Below are positions 61,754-64,000 of a DNA stretch of 64,000 nt, one piece after another. The notes beneath the pieces were generated by a model, which was not told the DNA's origin, made no database searches, and saw nothing but the letters and a program-made list of their open reading frames with translations. Made by a program: the position numbers and the translations under genes. Source of the stretch: Streptomyces sp. WM6386 (GTDB lineage: Bacteria > Actinomycetota > Actinomycetes > Streptomycetales > Streptomycetaceae); assembly GCF_000972385.1 (NCBI RefSeq), contig NZ_JXTE01000022.1, positions 1 to 64,000 of the forward strand, read 5' to 3'. Every line of letters starts with the position of its first letter. Within the stretch, counting starts at the first letter, position 1.

Positions 61754-62776
61754 TCACGTTTCCTTACGGGTCGTCATGACGCGCTGGATCAGGATGAACG
61801 CACACAGCAGCACACCCGTGGCGATCTTCGTCCACCAGGAGCTGAGCGTGCCCTCGAACTGGATGATGCTCTTGATCAGGCCGAGGACCAGGACGCCGAA
61901 CAGGGTGCCCACGACATAACCCGAACCACCCGTCAGCAGCGTGCCGCCGATGACCACCGCGGCGATCGCGTCGAGCTCCATGCCCACGGCGTGCAGCGGG
62001 TCGCCGGACTGGATGTAGAGCATGAAGAGCAGGCCCGCCAGAGCCGAGCAGAAGCCGCTCATCGTGTAGACCGCGATCTTCGTGCCGCCCAGCGGCAGGC
62101 CCATCAGCAGGGCCGACTGCTCGTTGCCGCCGATGGCGTAGATCCGGCGTCCGAAGCGGGTGTAGTGGAGGAGGTAGAACGCCCCGGCCAGGACGAGCAG
62201 GGCCACGATGGCACCGATCGACAGCTCCCCCACCCCCAGCGACACCCGCGTCTCGGCCAGACTGCTCACGGCCGAGTCGGTGATGGCGATCGACTCCTTG
62301 CTGATGACCAGGCACAGGCCCCGGAAGAGGAAGAGGCCCGCCAGCGTCACGATGAACGGCTGGATCTCGAAGTTGTGGATCACATAGCCCATGAGGAAGC
62401 CGCCGAACGCTCCCACGCCCAGGGATATGGGGATGACGACCAGCAGCGGCAGGCCCACGTCCTGCACCAGCCACGCCGTGAGCATCGTCGTGAAGCCGAT
62501 CACCGAGCCCACGGACAGGTCGATGCCGCCGGACATGATGACGAAGGTGGCTCCGACGGCGGCGACCAGCAGATAGCTGTTGTCGATGAACAGGTTGAGG
62601 AACACCTGCGAGTCGCCGAAGCCGTAGTTCACATAGCGGCTCAGTCCGCCGATGTACATCGCGAGGAACAACGCCGCCGTGACCAGGACGGGCAGTCGCC
62701 GGTCACCGAGCAGGCGCGCGGCCTTGGACGGCGTACGGGTCTGCGGCGTCGTGGGGGCCTTGGTGGTCGTACTCAT
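61754..62776 (-). CDS. Sugar ABC transporter permease (YjfF-like)
   Basis: 340 residues, eight to ten membrane helices. GGIDLSVGSVIGFTTM and ALLMGLPLGGTKIAVYTMSGF are the RbsC/BPD_transp_2 signatures. In E. coli YtfQ-YtfR-YtfT-YjfF imports galactofuranose; two different permeases per transporter are diagnostic and present here. Its ATG shares one base with the stop of the preceding permease. Confidence 0.9.
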   Translation of the reverse strand: MSTTTKAPTTPQTRTPSKAARLLGDRRLPVLVTAALFLAMYIGGLSRYVNYGFGDSQVFLNLFIDNSYLLVAAVGATFVIMSGGIDLSVGSVIGFTTMLTAWLVQDVGLPLLVVIPISLGVGAFGGFLMGYVIHNFEIQPFIVTLAGLFLFRGLCLVISKESIAITDSAVSSLAETRVSLGVGELSIGAIVALLVLAGAFYLLHYTRFGRRIYAIGGNEQSALLMGLPLGGTKIAVYTMSGFCSALAGLLFMLYIQSGDPLHAVGMELDAIAAVVIGGTLLTGGSGYVVGTLFGVLVLGLIKSIIQFEGTLSSWWTKIATGVLLCAFILIQRVMTTRKET

Positions 62777-63861
62777 CACGACACCTCCATCTTGGGAGCG
62801 GAGTCGGCGGGCTCGGCGACCACGGCGGGCGCCGCCGGGGCCGCGGCCTTCGCGCGGGCGCCGAAGACCTTGGCGCGGAACTTCGGGGACTGCAGGAGGC
62901 AGACGACGATGACGACGGCGGCCTTGAAGACCAGGTTGGTCTGGGTCGGGACGCCGATCGTGTAGATCGTCGTCGTCAGGGTCTGGATGACCAGGGCTCC
63001 GACCACTGTGCCGCCGATCGAGAACCGGCCGCCCAGCAGCGAGGTGCCGCCGATCACCACGGCGAGGATCGCGTCGAGTTCGATCCACAGGCCGGCGTTG
63101 TTGCCGTCCGCGGCCGAGGTGTTGGAGCTGATCATCAGGCCCGCGATGCCCGCGCACAGGGCGCAGAAGACGTACACCATGATCTTGATACGGCGGGAAC
63201 GGATGCCGACCAGGCGGCTGGCCTCGGCGTTGCCGCCGACGGACTCGACCAGCAGGCCGAGGGCCGTGCGGCGGGTCAGCGCCACCGTGATGGCCACCAC
63301 CGCGGCCACCACGAAGATGGAGAAGGGCAGGGTCAGCCAGTAGCCGCCGCCGATCAGCTTGTACGGCTCGCTGTTGATGGTGATGATCTGGCCGTCGGTG
63401 ATCAGCTGGGCCACGCCGCGGCCGGCGACCATGATGATCAGCGTCGCGATGATCGGCTGGATGCCCATGCGGGCGACCAGGAAGCCGTTCCAGAGGCCGC
63501 AGACGACCGCCGCTATCAGGCCCACGCCCATCGCCAGCAGCACTCCGGCCAGGGCGTCCTGATCCGATTGGTCGCTGATGTACGAGCATGTCAGCGCGCC
63601 CGTGATGGCGACGACCGCGCCGACCGAGAGGTCGATGCCGCCGGTCGCGATGACCAGGGTCATGCCGACCGCCACCAGGATGAGGGGCGAGCCGAACAGC
63701 ACGATCGAGACGAGGCTGCCGTAGAGGTGGCCGTCCGTCATGCGGATGGCGAAGAAGTCGGGTGTGAAGGGGACGTTGACGAGCAGCAGCGCCACCAGGA
63801 CCACGATCGGCCAGAAGAGGTTGTGGCGCGTCAGTGCTCGCCAGCGGGAGGTGGTGGTCAC
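62776..63861 (-). CDS. Sugar ABC transporter permease (YtfT-like)
   Basis: 361 residues, with FFAIRMTDGHLYGSLVSIVLFG, GGIDLSVGAVVAITGAL and ARMGIQPIIATLIIMVAGRG. The first of two permeases; it has an extra Ala/Pro-rich C-terminal tail (AKAAAPAAPAVVAEPAD). GTG start 63861 overlaps the ATPase stop by four bases (GTGA), coupling the three genes. No substrate-binding protein is in the window; by order it would be before the ATPase. Confidence 0.9.
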   Translation of the reverse strand: MTTTSRWRALTRHNLFWPIVVLVALLLVNVPFTPDFFAIRMTDGHLYGSLVSIVLFGSPLILVAVGMTLVIATGGIDLSVGAVVAITGALTCSYISDQSDQDALAGVLLAMGVGLIAAVVCGLWNGFLVARMGIQPIIATLIIMVAGRGVAQLITDGQIITINSEPYKLIGGGYWLTLPFSIFVVAAVVAITVALTRRTALGLLVESVGGNAEASRLVGIRSRRIKIMVYVFCALCAGIAGLMISSNTSAADGNNAGLWIELDAILAVVIGGTSLLGGRFSIGGTVVGALVIQTLTTTIYTIGVPTQTNLVFKAAVVIVVCLLQSPKFRAKVFGARAKAAAPAAPAVVAEPADSAPKMEVS

Positions 63862-64000
63862 TGCTGTTCTCCGCTCGCGATGGTCTCGAGGATCTTGCTG
63901 GTGGTGATCTCGGGCCCGTTGGTGAGCTGCGCGACCAGCTTGCGGTCGCGCAGGACGCCGATGGTGTGGCTGAGGCGGAGGACCTCCTCCAGCTCGGCCG
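63858..64000 (-). CDS. Sugar ABC transporter ATP-binding protein, C-terminal end (partial)
   Basis: The frame reads to the TGA complement at 63858-63860 and continues past the window edge. About 47 residues are visible: AELEEVLRLSHTIGVLRDRKL then VAQLTNGPEI and TSKILETIASGEQQ. This matches the end of RbsA/YtfR-type double-domain ATPases (the ELEEVLRLSxxxxVLRDR segment after the second Walker B). N-terminus and catalytic motifs lie outside. Confidence 0.8.
   Translation of the reverse strand, partial: AELEEVLRLSHTIGVLRDRKLVAQLTNGPEITTSKILETIASGEQQ

Overview
This is a GC-rich chromosomal window from an actinomycete, almost certainly a Streptomyces. The signs are codon use with G or C at nearly every third position, frequent GTG starts, the fasR-fabD-fabH-acpP-fabF fatty acid cluster, a homodimeric-type aceE, DUF3052/DUF3145/SCO2400-family proteins, and short repeats of the kind common between Streptomyces genes. 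From memory, the order resembles the core-chromosome region around SCO2365-SCO2405 of S. coelicolor. No prophage, insertion sequence, CRISPR array or rRNA was seen.

Layout. 1-14.4 kb: end of a peptidoglycan-binding protein, a HAD phosphatase, a GDT1/TMEM165-type cation transporter behind a yybP-ykoY-type (Mn2+) riboswitch, a secreted DUF1524 nuclease, a PhoD phosphatase, a FAD/NAD(P) protein, DoxX, two DedA proteins, an MBL hydrolase coupled to a ketopantoate-reductase-like enzyme, tRNA-Val(TAC), a DUF4097 lipoprotein and an FmdB zinc ribbon. 14.4-23.4 kb: a Ter stress-response locus with a three-gene enzymatic operon (HpcH aldolase, PRTase-TRSP-StiP fusion, HAD), three TerD proteins, a TerA-like protein and a TerC-superfamily membrane protein. 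23.5-28.8 kb: peroxiredoxin, DUF3052, aceE and a K+ channel. 29-37.4 kb: MFS/TetR pair, DUF1023 hydrolase, DUF4429 protein, MerR/aldo-keto reductase operon, GNAT, serine hydrolase, pirin. 37.5-43 kb: FasR and the type II fatty acid synthase genes. 43-61.6 kb: mostly accessory metabolism with divergent regulators (GH3/TetR, HIBADH-RidA/LysR, oxidoreductase/MarR), secreted enzymes (SGNH lipoprotein, C15-like, M14 carboxypeptidase), Ohr, LysE and EI24. 61.7-64 kb: two permeases and the end of the ATPase of a YtfRT-YjfF-like sugar ABC transporter.

Points of interest. (i) The Ter locus has a perfect 19-bp palindrome in front of its enzyme operon and is the best candidate for an under-described system. 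(ii) Pieces of interspersed repeat appear to be translated in frame in two enzymes, the PRTase-StiP fusion and the HIBADH-like dehydrogenase. (iii) Intergenic repeats sit almost only between convergent genes. (iv) At least fourteen genes have a TANNNT -10-like hexamer 6-7 nt before the start codon, implying leaderless mRNAs; the MFS/TetR pair and the MerR operon are the clearest. (v) The secreted C15-like peptidase has Ser where the catalytic Cys is expected.
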